Numbered from the stretch's first letter, positions 1-6,005 are shown. The stretch is 6,005 nt of DNA from Verrucomicrobiota bacterium (GCA_023446865.1 JAEXPL010000464.1:1-6005), one strand, 5' to 3'. Numbers and translations are program-made. Notes: generated by a model from the letters alone, not told the origin.

Positions 1-1045
1 GAACAACGGCATCCTCCCGATCGACCGCTCGAAGTACAAGCAGATCGCCGTGATCGGCCCCAACGCCGCTTCCACCTCGATGTTCGAGGGCAATTATCAT
101 GGCTCCGCTTCGCAGCCGATCTCGATCCTCAACGGCATCCGCCACGTCGCCGCCGCCGAGCTGAAGGTCCTGCACGCCATGGGCAGCCCGATCACCACGA
201 AGACCGCGATCGCCCCGTGGAGCGGTCAGGACAACACCACCACCCGCCCGGTCGCCGAGCTCAAGGCCGAGGCTCTCGCCGTGGCGGCGCAGGCCGATCT
301 CATCATCTACGTCGGTGGCATCACCGCCGCGCAGGAAGGCGAGAGTTTCGACCGCACCGAAATCGAGCTGCCGCCCGAGCAGTCGGACCTCATCAAAGCC
401 CTCCACGCCACCGGCAAGCCGGTCGTCATGATCAACTGCAGCGGTTCCGCCATCGCCCTGCCGTGGGAAGATGAGCACCTCGCGGCGATCATCCAGGCCT
501 GGTATCCCGGCCAAGCCGGCGGGCGCGCCGTCGCCGACGTGCTCTTCGGGTTCGTCAACCCGTCCGGCCATCTCCCGGTCACCTTCTACCGCTCCACCGC
601 CGATCTGCCGGCCTTCACCGACTACTCGATGAAGAACCGGACCTACCGCTACTTCACCGGCCAGGCGCTGTATCCTTTCGGTCACGGCTTGAGCTACACG
701 ACCTTCGACTACGCCAACCTCCGCATCGCCCGCGCCGCCAAGGGCGCGCTCACCGTCACCGTCGAGGTCGCCAACACCGGCGCCCGCGACGGCGACGATG
801 TCGTGCAGCTCTACGCCACGCCGCCCGCCGCCTCGCAGCCGCAGGAAATCCGTGCGCTGTGCGGCTTCACCCGCGTAAGCCTGAAGGCCGGCGAGAAACG
901 CACCGTCACGCTCACCGTGCCCGCGATCGCGCTGCGCCGCTGGAGCGTCGCGAAGAAAGACTATGAAATCCCGGCCGGCGAGTGGACCATCGTCGCCGGC
1001 GCTTCCTCCGCCGACATCCGCCAGACCGCCAAGATCAAGCTCTGA
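1..1045 (+). CDS. GH3 beta-glycosidase (beta-xylosidase/beta-glucosidase type), C-terminal part, 5' truncated
   Basis: The open frame runs in from the left edge (first whole codon at 2) to TGA at 1043-1045, giving 347 visible residues. The N-terminal GH3 barrel with the Asp nucleophile lies outside the window. What remains is the second alpha/beta domain and a C-terminal fibronectin-III-like domain. It opens with NNGILPID and IAVIGPNA, then GNYHGSASQPISILNGIR, a pattern typical of GH3 xylosidase/glucosidase members. The EGESFDR segment (about 335-355) carries the candidate acid/base Glu (codon 341-343, or the Glu at 335-337). Further GH3 hallmarks are WYPGQAGGRAVADVLFG, NPSGHLPVTFY and YPFGHGLSYT (about 673-702), followed by the Fn3-like domain to the end. 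No PA14 insertion is present between the GNYHG motif and the acid/base segment, unlike some relatives. Expected role: release of terminal beta-linked xylose or glucose from oligosaccharides. Exact substrate cannot be read here. It is probably cotranscribed with the GH97 gene 11 bases downstream. Family assignment is firm, specificity is not. Confidence 0.95.
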   Translation, partial: NNGILPIDRSKYKQIAVIGPNAASTSMFEGNYHGSASQPISILNGIRHVAAAELKVLHAMGSPITTKTAIAPWSGQDNTTTRPVAELKAEALAVAAQADLIIYVGGITAAQEGESFDRTEIELPPEQSDLIKALHATGKPVVMINCSGSAIALPWEDEHLAAIIQAWYPGQAGGRAVADVLFGFVNPSGHLPVTFYRSTADLPAFTDYSMKNRTYRYFTGQALYPFGHGLSYTTFDYANLRIARAAKGALTVTVEVANTGARDGDDVVQLYATPPAASQPQEIRALCGFTRVSLKAGEKRTVTLTVPAIALRRWSVAKKDYEIPAGEWTIVAGASSADIRQTAKIKL

Positions 1046-1056
1046 CCCTGCCCCCG

Positions 1057-3072
1057 ATGTCTCTCCTCGCTTCCCGCAGCGCTCGGCTCGCTTCCGCGAC
1101 CGGCGCTCTCCTTCTCGCCGGTCTCGCGCCGCTGACGCTGCCCGCGGCCGAGGAATCCGTTGCCTCGCCCGACGGCCGCATCGTCGTCACGGTCAGTGAC
1201 ACTGCCGGCCTCCACTACCGCGTCGCCTTCGACGGCCAACCAACGATCGTCGACTCCCGCCTGGGGCTCGACTTTGCCGGCGGCTTCTCGCTCGGCCGCG
1301 CCGCGAACATCGAGTCCGCCAGCCGCTCCGAACACGACTCTTCTTGGGAGAACGCGTTCGGCCAGCGCCGCTCGGTTCGCGACCACTACCGCGAGCTCAC
1401 CGTAGCGTTGCGCGAGAAATCCAACGCGCCGTCGCGCCTCAACGTCATCGTGCGCGCCTACGATCAGGGCGTGGCGCTGCGCTATGAGCTCCCCGCCCAG
1501 CCGGGCCTCGAGGAGTACACGGTCACCCAGGAGCAAACCGAGTTTCTCTTCCCGACCGACCTCACCTGTTGGGCGGGCAACTTCTCCGAATGCGCCGAAA
1601 ACCAGTATCCGGAGAAACGGCTCACCGGGCTCGACACCAATCTCGGCCGCCCGCACGTGCTGCCGCTGCTGGTGAAGCTGCCCAACGGTTTCGCCGCCAT
1701 CGCCGAGTCCGACCTGCTCGACTGGGCCGGCATGTTCGTCACCGCCGCCGGGCCGGATGCCAAAGGCGCCCCTCGGTCAGGCGCGCGGGTCGCCCTCGCC
1801 GCACGCAAGGACGGCCGCGGACTGGTCCACGGTCGCGACCGCCGCGTGAGTCCGTGGCGCACGATCCAGCTCGCCCGCGAGGCGAAGGATCTCGTCGCCA
1901 GCGAGTTCATCCCGACGCTCGCCACGCCCTCGCAGCTCGCCGACACCTCGTGGATCAAACCGGGCATCACCGCCTGGGACTCCTGGTGGACCGGCGTGAA
2001 TCCGACCCAGCCCGACTTCAAAGGCCTCAACTCCCGCGGCGACACCCGTTCCCACAAGGAGTACATCGATTTCGCCGCCGAAATGGGCTTCTCGTACCAG
2101 CTCATCGACTGGTTCTGGTACGAGCCGATGAACAACCCGAAGGCCGACCTGACCAAACCGGCGGCGCACGTCGACATCCCCGGGCTCGTCGCCTACGCCC
2201 GCGAACGCAACGTCCGTCTGCTGCTCTGGATCGACTCCCACGACCTCGACCGGCAGGGCTTCGACAAGGTGTTCACGCAGGTCGCCGCCTGGGGCTTCGC
2301 CGGCGTGAAGATCGACTTCATGAACAGCGACAGCCAGGAGACCGTACGCTGGTACGCCGACGTGCTCGCCGCCGCCGCGAAGCACAAGCTGCTCGTCGAC
2401 CTCCACGGCGCCTACAAGCCCACCGGACTCGCGCGCACCTGGCCGAACTACATCACGCAGGAGGGCGTGCTCGGCAACGAGTACAACAAGATCCCGTGGC
2501 TCGCCGACTCCTGCACACCGCTGCACACCATCACCCTGCCGTTCACCCGCGGCCTGCTCGGGCCGATGGACTTCACGCCCGGCGGTTTCCTCAATCGCAC
2601 GAAGGCCGACTTCAAGGTCACCGAGCCGGCGCAGGTCATCGGTACCCGCGCCCGCCAACTCGCGGAGACCGTCGTCTACTTCAGTCCGTTGCTCTGCCTC
2701 TGCGACCATCCGGACAACTACCGCGGCCAGCCTGGTGTGGAGTTCTTCCGCGGCCTGCCCACCGGGGGGGACGAGGCCGTGGTGCTCGCCGCCGAGGTGG
2801 CGCAGCACGTCGTCATCGCCCGGCGCTCCGGCACTCGCTGGTACCTCGCCGCGATGAACGGCGACGCCCCACTCACGCTCACCGTCCCGCTCTCCTTCCT
2901 CGGCAGCGGCGACTGGACGCTACGCGCCTTCGCCGACAGCCCGGAGTCCGCCACCACACCGACCGCGCTCGCCGAGTCGACCACCGTCGTCCGCGCGAGC
3001 GGCACCCTCACGCTTACCCTCTCCCCGGCGGGCGGGTACGCCGCCTCCTTGGCGTCCGTATCCACACCCTGA
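1057..3072 (+). CDS. GH97 glycoside hydrolase, retaining type, alpha-galactosidase-like
   Basis: 671 residues, a normal GH97 length. ATG 1057 was chosen because it starts a signal peptide (Arg7, Arg10, hydrophobic stretch about 14-28, cleavage near 30-31); an in-frame ATG at 982 overlaps GH3 and adds an arginine-rich tail. The N-terminal beta-sandwich starts SPDGRIVVTV and covers about 35-290. The barrel starts at WIKPGITAWDSWW (299-311), followed by YQLIDWFWYEP (about 347-357). Asp420 in GVKIDFM (codon 2314-2316) sits where retaining GH97 enzymes have the nucleophile; inverting SusB-type alpha-glucosidases lack it. Glu475 in QEGVLGNEY is 55 residues later, the spacing I recall for Asp415/Glu470 of the alpha-galactosidase BtGH97b, so it is the likely acid/base. 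A C-terminal beta domain (about 576-671) ends the protein. Oddity: Gly571 replaces a normally conserved Trp. GH97 enzymes need Ca2+ and are usually periplasmic. Likely role: removal of alpha-galactosyl, possibly alpha-glucosyl, ends. Family sure, substrate inferred. Confidence 0.95.
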   Translation: MSLLASRSARLASATGALLLAGLAPLTLPAAEESVASPDGRIVVTVSDTAGLHYRVAFDGQPTIVDSRLGLDFAGGFSLGRAANIESASRSEHDSSWENAFGQRRSVRDHYRELTVALREKSNAPSRLNVIVRAYDQGVALRYELPAQPGLEEYTVTQEQTEFLFPTDLTCWAGNFSECAENQYPEKRLTGLDTNLGRPHVLPLLVKLPNGFAAIAESDLLDWAGMFVTAAGPDAKGAPRSGARVALAARKDGRGLVHGRDRRVSPWRTIQLAREAKDLVASEFIPTLATPSQLADTSWIKPGITAWDSWWTGVNPTQPDFKGLNSRGDTRSHKEYIDFAAEMGFSYQLIDWFWYEPMNNPKADLTKPAAHVDIPGLVAYARERNVRLLLWIDSHDLDRQGFDKVFTQVAAWGFAGVKIDFMNSDSQETVRWYADVLAAAAKHKLLVDLHGAYKPTGLARTWPNYITQEGVLGNEYNKIPWLADSCTPLHTITLPFTRGLLGPMDFTPGGFLNRTKADFKVTEPAQVIGTRARQLAETVVYFSPLLCLCDHPDNYRGQPGVEFFRGLPTGGDEAVVLAAEVAQHVVIARRSGTRWYLAAMNGDAPLTLTVPLSFLGSGDWTLRAFADSPESATTPTALAESTTVVRASGTLTLTLSPAGGYAASLASVSTP

Positions 3073-3102
3073 AACCACGGCCACTGCACCCCGAACACAT
3101 CC

Positions 3103-4068
3103 ATGACCATGCCTGACTCGTTCCTCAAACTCACCAAGGCCGCCGCCCTGGCCTCGGTCTTCGCCTTCGCCGCTTCCGCCTTCGCGGAAGATGGCACGAT
3201 CCTCCCGTTCGACGCCCCCGCCGAACCCAACGCCATTCCGCTCGGCACCGGCGGCGTGAAGGACCAGCCCGCGCCCGAGAGCTGGTTCCGCCAGTGGGGC
3301 GAGCCGATGGTGCGCAACGTTTCCACCGCCACCCTCACCCCCTTCCTGCCCGATCCCGCGAAGGCCAACGGCACCGCGGTCCTCGTCGCCCCCGGCGGCG
3401 GCTTCCGCTGGCTGTCGATCAACAACGAAGGCTGGAAGATCGCCAAGGCCCTAAACGAGCGCGGCGTCGCCGCCTTCGTGCTCAAGTACCGACTCTTCCC
3501 CACGCCCCCGACCCTCGAGGGCCTGAAGGAGTCGATGAACCGCACGTTCGCCGCTGTCACCCCGAAGGACGGCGAGGCCGCCGCCAAACCCGCCGCCCAG
3601 CCGCCTCGCCCGCCGGCCTGGGATCTCAGCAACCAGCTGACCGACGCCGAGGCCGCCTACGCCTTGATCGTGAAGAACGCCAAGGAGTGGGGCGTCGACA
3701 CCGACCGTATCGGCATGATGGGCTTCTCCGCCGGCGCGGGCCTCACCATGCACTGCACGCTCAAGTCGGAGAAAATGAAGCTCGCCTTCATCGCCCCGAT
3801 CTACGGCGGCATGGGCGCGGTCGAGGTGCCGAAGAACGCCCCCCCGATGTTCATCGCCGTCGCCGCCGACGACTTCCTCTTCAAGGGCGAGTTCGGCGTG
3901 GTGAAGTCCTGGTTCGAAGCGGGCAAGCCGGTCGAATTCCACCTCTACCAAGATGGTGGCCACGGCTTCGGCATGGGCTATCCCGGCCACCCGACCTACT
4001 ACTGGTTCGAGCCCTTCACCCACTGGCTCGACCACAACGGTTTCCTCAAGGCCAAGGCCGCGAAGTGA
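3103..4068 (+). CDS. Secreted alpha/beta-hydrolase esterase (acetyl-xylan/feruloyl esterase-like)
   Basis: 321 residues. A signal peptide spans about 1-28 with cleavage likely at AFA|ED. The family signature PGGGFRWLSINNEGW (97-111) supplies the oxyanion-hole loop and is typical of the lipase/esterase group often labelled BD-FAE-like or 'endo-1,4-beta-xylanase B-like'. The catalytic triad can be read: Ser209 in GFSAGAG (codon 3727-3729), Asp256 or Asp257 in AADDF, and His287 in DGGHGFG. An Ala/Pro-rich segment at about 157-172 lies between the oxyanion loop and the nucleophile elbow and is probably a flexible lid loop. Met3 (3109) is an alternative start that would not change the mature protein. 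The gene follows GH97 by 30 bases and is followed by a terminator-like hairpin, so it is probably the last gene of the unit. Likely role: removing acetyl or aromatic ester groups from hemicellulose so that the neighbouring glycosidases can act. Fold and triad are clear; the ester substrate is inferred from context only. Confidence 0.9.
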   Translation: MTMPDSFLKLTKAAALASVFAFAASAFAEDGTILPFDAPAEPNAIPLGTGGVKDQPAPESWFRQWGEPMVRNVSTATLTPFLPDPAKANGTAVLVAPGGGFRWLSINNEGWKIAKALNERGVAAFVLKYRLFPTPPTLEGLKESMNRTFAAVTPKDGEAAAKPAAQPPRPPAWDLSNQLTDAEAAYALIVKNAKEWGVDTDRIGMMGFSAGAGLTMHCTLKSEKMKLAFIAPIYGGMGAVEVPKNAPPMFIAVAADDFLFKGEFGVVKSWFEAGKPVEFHLYQDGGHGFGMGYPGHPTYYWFEPFTHWLDHNGFLKAKAAK

Positions 4069-4098
4069 CCGCCTAGCCATCGCGCACTCTCCGCAACC

Positions 4099-4128
4099 GA
4101 CCGGGACCGCCCATCAGCGGTCCCGGTC
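4099..4128 (+). terminator. Terminator-like perfect hairpin after the esterase gene
   Basis: The arms GACCGGGACCGC (4099-4110) and GCGGTCCCGGTC (4117-4128) are perfectly complementary over 12 bp around a 6-base loop. The hairpin starts 30 bases after the esterase stop. The following bases, TTGCGTCTCT, are only moderately T-rich, so it is an imperfect intrinsic terminator. It may instead protect the 3' end of the mRNA or act as a partial terminator. Position and stability support the end of a transcription unit. Confidence 0.75.
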
Positions 4129-4155
4129 TTGCGTCTCTCGCGTATTGAACCCCTG

Positions 4156-4161
4156 CATAAT
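4156..4161 (+). promoter_or_regulatory. Weak candidate -10 box for the GH31 gene
   Basis: CATAAT matches the sigma-70 -10 consensus at 5 of 6 positions and lies in the only AT-rich patch of the intergenic region. It would leave a leader of roughly 160 bases containing the hairpin at 4274-4297. No acceptable -35 box is found 16-18 bases upstream: the nearby TTGAAC (4145-4150) is far too close and TTGCGT (4129-4134) is too distant. This is weak evidence only. Confidence 0.2.
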
Positions 4162-4173
4162 AGACTGCCGCCT

Positions 4174-4187
4174 GCGGGTGGACCCGC
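4174..4187 (+). repeat. Small inverted repeat (5-6 bp stem)
   Basis: GCGGGT (4174-4179) and ACCCGC (4182-4187) are complementary, giving a tight stem-loop with about 5 usable pairs and a 4-base loop. It is followed by CCCCC (4191-4195), A, and a run of six G (4197-4202), which could also fold back. In DNA this GC-rich, short inverted repeats are expected by chance, so functional meaning is doubtful. Confidence 0.4.
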
Positions 4188-4273
4188 TTGCCCCCAGGGG
4201 GGTCGGCGACTCGGTCCGCGGCGACTTCATGATCGCTCGTGGGCCGGCATTCACCGCCACTGCTCGCACCCAC

Positions 4274-4297
4274 GACCGCGTTGAGGGCAACGCGGTC
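4274..4297 (+). promoter_or_regulatory. Perfect 10-bp hairpin or operator-like inverted repeat in the GH31 leader
   Basis: The arms GACCGCGTTG (4274-4283) and CAACGCGGTC (4288-4297) pair perfectly around the 4-base loop AGGG. The element ends 33 bases before the GH31 ATG and is not followed by a T tract, so it is not a standard terminator. It could be an RNA structure in the 5' leader or a symmetric DNA operator for a sugar-responsive repressor. The upstream sequence TCGTGGG (4237-4243) can pair with CCCACGA (4269-4275), which overlaps the left arm by two bases and gives a competing fold. The structure is plain in the sequence; the role is inferred. Confidence 0.6.
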
Positions 4298-4330
4298 CAC
4301 CTCAGTCAGTCTGTTGAGCGTAGATCAAGA

Positions 4331-6005
4331 ATGCTCCGCCCCGTCGCCTCACTCTGCTTCTCGGCGTTGTTCTATAGCCTCGCGCTCGCCGACCTGTGCG
4401 CCGCGCCGGTCGCGACTCCCCCCGCCGTCGCCCTCGAGATCGACGGCGGACACCTCACGATCCAACCGCTGCTGGACAACGCCGTCCGCGTCCGCTTCAC
4501 CCGCGACGCCAAGCCTGTGGCGCCCAGCCTCATTCTTTCCGACAACCTCCCCGCGCCCTCTGCCACCGCACGCGAGTCCGCAAAGGAGGTCTCCCTCGCC
4601 TTGCCGCGCCTGCGCGCCACCGTCGACCGCGCGACCGGCACCATCACTTTCGCCGACTCCACCGGCCGGATATTCCTCCGCGAGCTCGCCGGCTCCCGGC
4701 GCGTGGAAACGGCCACCGTGCAAGGCGAGCCCACGTGGTGTGTCACCCAGTCTTTCGACTCCCCCGCCGAGGAGCACCTCTTCGGCCTCGGCCAGTTTCA
4801 GGACGGCTTCCTCGACATACGTTCCCTGCCGCGCCGCCTCACGCAGGTGAACACGCAGATCGCGATTCCGTTCATCGTCTCCAGCCGCGGCTTCGGCCTG
4901 CTCTGGCACAACTACGGTCTCACCGAGTTCAATCCGGCCGACGAACGCATCCCACTGTCCGCCGCCACCGACCGTGGCGAAAGCACCGCCGTCGATGTCA
5001 CCACCACCGAAGGAACGCGCCGGGAGGTACGCCATGAAGGCGTCTTCACCGGGCGCTTCACCGTCGCTGCCGGCGGGAGCCAGGCATTCTTCCTCGATGT
5101 CGGCCAGAAGATGGCACGCCGTTGGCACGTCGAGATCGACGGCCGCACCGTCGTCGACTTCGAGAATCTCTGGCTGCCGCCAACCACGAGCTGGTTCACC
5201 GATCTCACCGCCGGCGAGCACACTGTCCGCGTCGTCGGGGTAAAAGAGGATCGTCCTTCCCTGAGCTTCCGCCCCGCGACGGCGATCACGGAGTTCCGTT
5301 CCCCGGTCGCCGAGGCACTCGACTACGTCGTGATCGCCGGCCACGGCGACAAAGTCACCGCCGCCTACCGCCAGCTCACGGGTGCGGTGCCGCTGATGCC
5401 GCGTTGGTCGCTCGGTTACATCCATTGCCGCGAACGCTACAAGAGCCAGACCGAGCTGCTCGCCAACGCCGCCGAGTTTCGCGCGCGCCACCTGCCGCTC
5501 GATGTGATCGTGCAGGATTGGCAGTACTGGGGCCGCCACGGCTGGAACGCCATGCGCTTCGACGAAGCCGACTACCCGGACCCGGCCGCGATGATGCGGC
5601 AACTCCACGACTCGAACACGCGCCTGATGCTCTCGGTCTGGTCGAAGGTCGACCCGAAGTCCGAGGTCGGCCGCGCATTCGTCGAGCGCGGACTGTTCAT
5701 CCCCGGCACCGACTGGGTCGACTTCTTCAATCCCGCCGCGTCCGCCTTCTTCTGGGAGAATTTCCGCACCCGGCTCGTCCCGCTCGGCATCGACGCCTGG
5801 TGGCTCGACGCCACCGAACCAGAGAACGACGACCTTGCCGGCCGCCGCACCCACCTCGGGCCGGGCGAAGTCGTGCGCAACATCTACCCGCTCTTCGTCA
5901 GCCGCACCGCCTACGAGGGCCTCCGCCGCGACACGCCTGATCGCCGCGCCTTCATTCTCACGCGCAGCGCCTTCCCGGGCCAGCAACGGTACGCCTCCGC
6001 CACCT
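4331..6005 (+). CDS. GH31 alpha-xylosidase-like enzyme with PA14-like insertion, 3' truncated
   Basis: The frame is open from ATG 4331 to the right edge, 558 residues plus one base. A signal peptide spans about 1-25 (hydrophobic core LCFSALFYSLALA), which supports this start over an in-frame ATG at 4229 that would add 34 hydrophilic residues across the leader hairpin. The GH31 N-terminal beta-sandwich includes HLFGLGQFQDG. It is interrupted at about 236-318 by a PA14-like insertion (VGQKMARRWHVEIDGRTVV, LWLPPTTSWFTDL, HTVRVVG). The barrel starts near 354 (PLMPRWSLGYIHCRERYKSQ) and contains VQDWQYWG (394-401) and WWLDATEPE (490-498). Asp493 (codon 5807-5809) is the predicted nucleophile. The acid/base Asp, normally in a WSGD motif, lies just past the edge; the frame stops after FPGQQRYASAT. 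The PA14 placement and RERY/QDWQYWG motifs resemble CjXyl31A-type alpha-xylosidases acting on xyloglucan oligosaccharides. Other GH31 activities remain possible until the rest is seen. Probably exported to periplasm. Confidence 0.95.
   Translation, partial: MLRPVASLCFSALFYSLALADLCAAPVATPPAVALEIDGGHLTIQPLLDNAVRVRFTRDAKPVAPSLILSDNLPAPSATARESAKEVSLALPRLRATVDRATGTITFADSTGRIFLRELAGSRRVETATVQGEPTWCVTQSFDSPAEEHLFGLGQFQDGFLDIRSLPRRLTQVNTQIAIPFIVSSRGFGLLWHNYGLTEFNPADERIPLSAATDRGESTAVDVTTTEGTRREVRHEGVFTGRFTVAAGGSQAFFLDVGQKMARRWHVEIDGRTVVDFENLWLPPTTSWFTDLTAGEHTVRVVGVKEDRPSLSFRPATAITEFRSPVAEALDYVVIAGHGDKVTAAYRQLTGAVPLMPRWSLGYIHCRERYKSQTELLANAAEFRARHLPLDVIVQDWQYWGRHGWNAMRFDEADYPDPAAMMRQLHDSNTRLMLSVWSKVDPKSEVGRAFVERGLFIPGTDWVDFFNPAASAFFWENFRTRLVPLGIDAWWLDATEPENDDLAGRRTHLGPGEVVRNIYPLFVSRTAYEGLRRDTPDRRAFILTRSAFPGQQRYASAT

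Larger units (their letters stand above)
4069..4330 (+). other. 262-base intergenic region between esterase and GH31 genes
   Basis: This is the only gap longer than 30 bases in the window. I see no convincing gene or tRNA in it. In order it holds the terminator-like hairpin (4099-4128), an AT-rich spot around 4156-4162 that is the best candidate -10 element, a small stem-loop (4174-4187), a C5/G6 run pair (4191-4202), a direct repeat of CGGCGACT at 4204-4211 and 4219-4226, and a perfect 10-bp hairpin (4274-4297) upstream of the GH31 start. The promoter and any operator for GH31 should lie here. Confidence 0.8.

Noticed and set aside
982..1056. Upstream ATG at 982 as the GH97 start
   Set aside because: It would overlap the GH3 gene by 64 bases and put an arginine-rich stretch before an evident signal peptide that starts at 1057.
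2764..2770. Frameshift at the seven-G run in GH97
   Set aside because: The reading frame and the GH97 C-terminal domain continue normally after the run, with the stop at the expected length.
1569..3116. 515-residue open frame on the + strand overlapping GH97 and the esterase start
   Set aside because: Its translation is overwhelmingly Arg/Ala/Pro/His, the usual out-of-frame product of GC-rich DNA, and it runs across two well-supported genes.
4145..4161. TTGAAC plus CATAAT as a complete sigma-70 promoter
   Set aside because: The two hexamers are only 5 bases apart, so they cannot act as a -35/-10 pair; only the -10-like element was kept, at low confidence.
4229..4330. In-frame ATG at 4229 as the GH31 start
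   Set aside because: It adds 34 hydrophilic residues before a clear signal peptide and would place the leader hairpin within coding sequence.
4331..4408. Lipoprotein signal in the GH31 N-terminus (LADLC)
   Set aside because: The residue before Cys23 is Leu rather than Gly, Ala or Ser, so it does not fit a lipobox; signal peptidase I cleavage near residue 25 is more likely.
4349..5986. 545-residue open frame on the - strand opposite GH31
   Set aside because: It is antisense to a clear GH31 with active-site motifs; long antisense frames are common in GC-rich genes with strong third-base bias, and its Gly/Ala/Glu/Arg-rich translation matches no family I know.
1..6005. Mobile elements, CRISPR arrays, tRNA/rRNA genes, defence or toxin-antitoxin genes
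   Set aside because: I looked for spaced repeats, transposase-like motifs, terminal inverted repeats and RNA gene signatures and saw none; the window is almost fully occupied by metabolic genes.

Overview
The window is GC-rich DNA (about two thirds G+C by eye) with four genes, all on the + strand. All four encode carbohydrate-active enzymes: the C-terminal part of a GH3 beta-glycosidase (1-1045, 5' end outside the window), a complete GH97 glycosidase (1057-3072), a complete secreted alpha/beta-hydrolase esterase (3103-4068) and the N-terminal part of a GH31 alpha-xylosidase-like enzyme (4331 to beyond 6005). The three enzymes whose N-termini are visible all begin with a signal peptide. This family mix, the high GC and the absence of clear Shine-Dalgarno sequences before the starts fit a polysaccharide-degrading bacterium such as Opitutaceae (Verrucomicrobiota). 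That assignment is tentative; other GC-rich Gram-negative degraders are possible.

Layout: GH3, GH97 and esterase are separated by only 11 and 30 bases and look like one transcription unit. It ends at a perfect 12-bp hairpin (4099-4128). A 262-base gap follows (4069-4330), the only sizeable non-coding stretch. It holds that terminator-like hairpin, one AT-rich spot that could be a -10 box, a small stem-loop, a short direct repeat and a second perfect hairpin (10-bp stem, 4274-4297) just upstream of the GH31 start. GH31 is probably transcribed separately or by regulated read-through.

How the genes may work together: the GH31 carries a PA14-like insertion, as in alpha-xylosidases acting on xyloglucan oligosaccharides. 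The GH3 C-terminus is of the beta-xylosidase/beta-glucosidase type. The GH97 has an Asp where the retaining, alpha-galactosidase-like branch has its nucleophile. The esterase resembles those that remove acetyl or feruloyl groups from hemicellulose. Together they suggest exo-acting, probably periplasmic breakdown of a branched, acetylated hemicellulose such as xyloglucan. This is inference from families; no substrate can be read from the sequence. I see no mobile element, CRISPR array, RNA gene or defence system. The most interesting non-coding signal is the structured GH31 leader, and the most interesting coding oddity is a Trp-to-Gly change beside a G run in the GH97.
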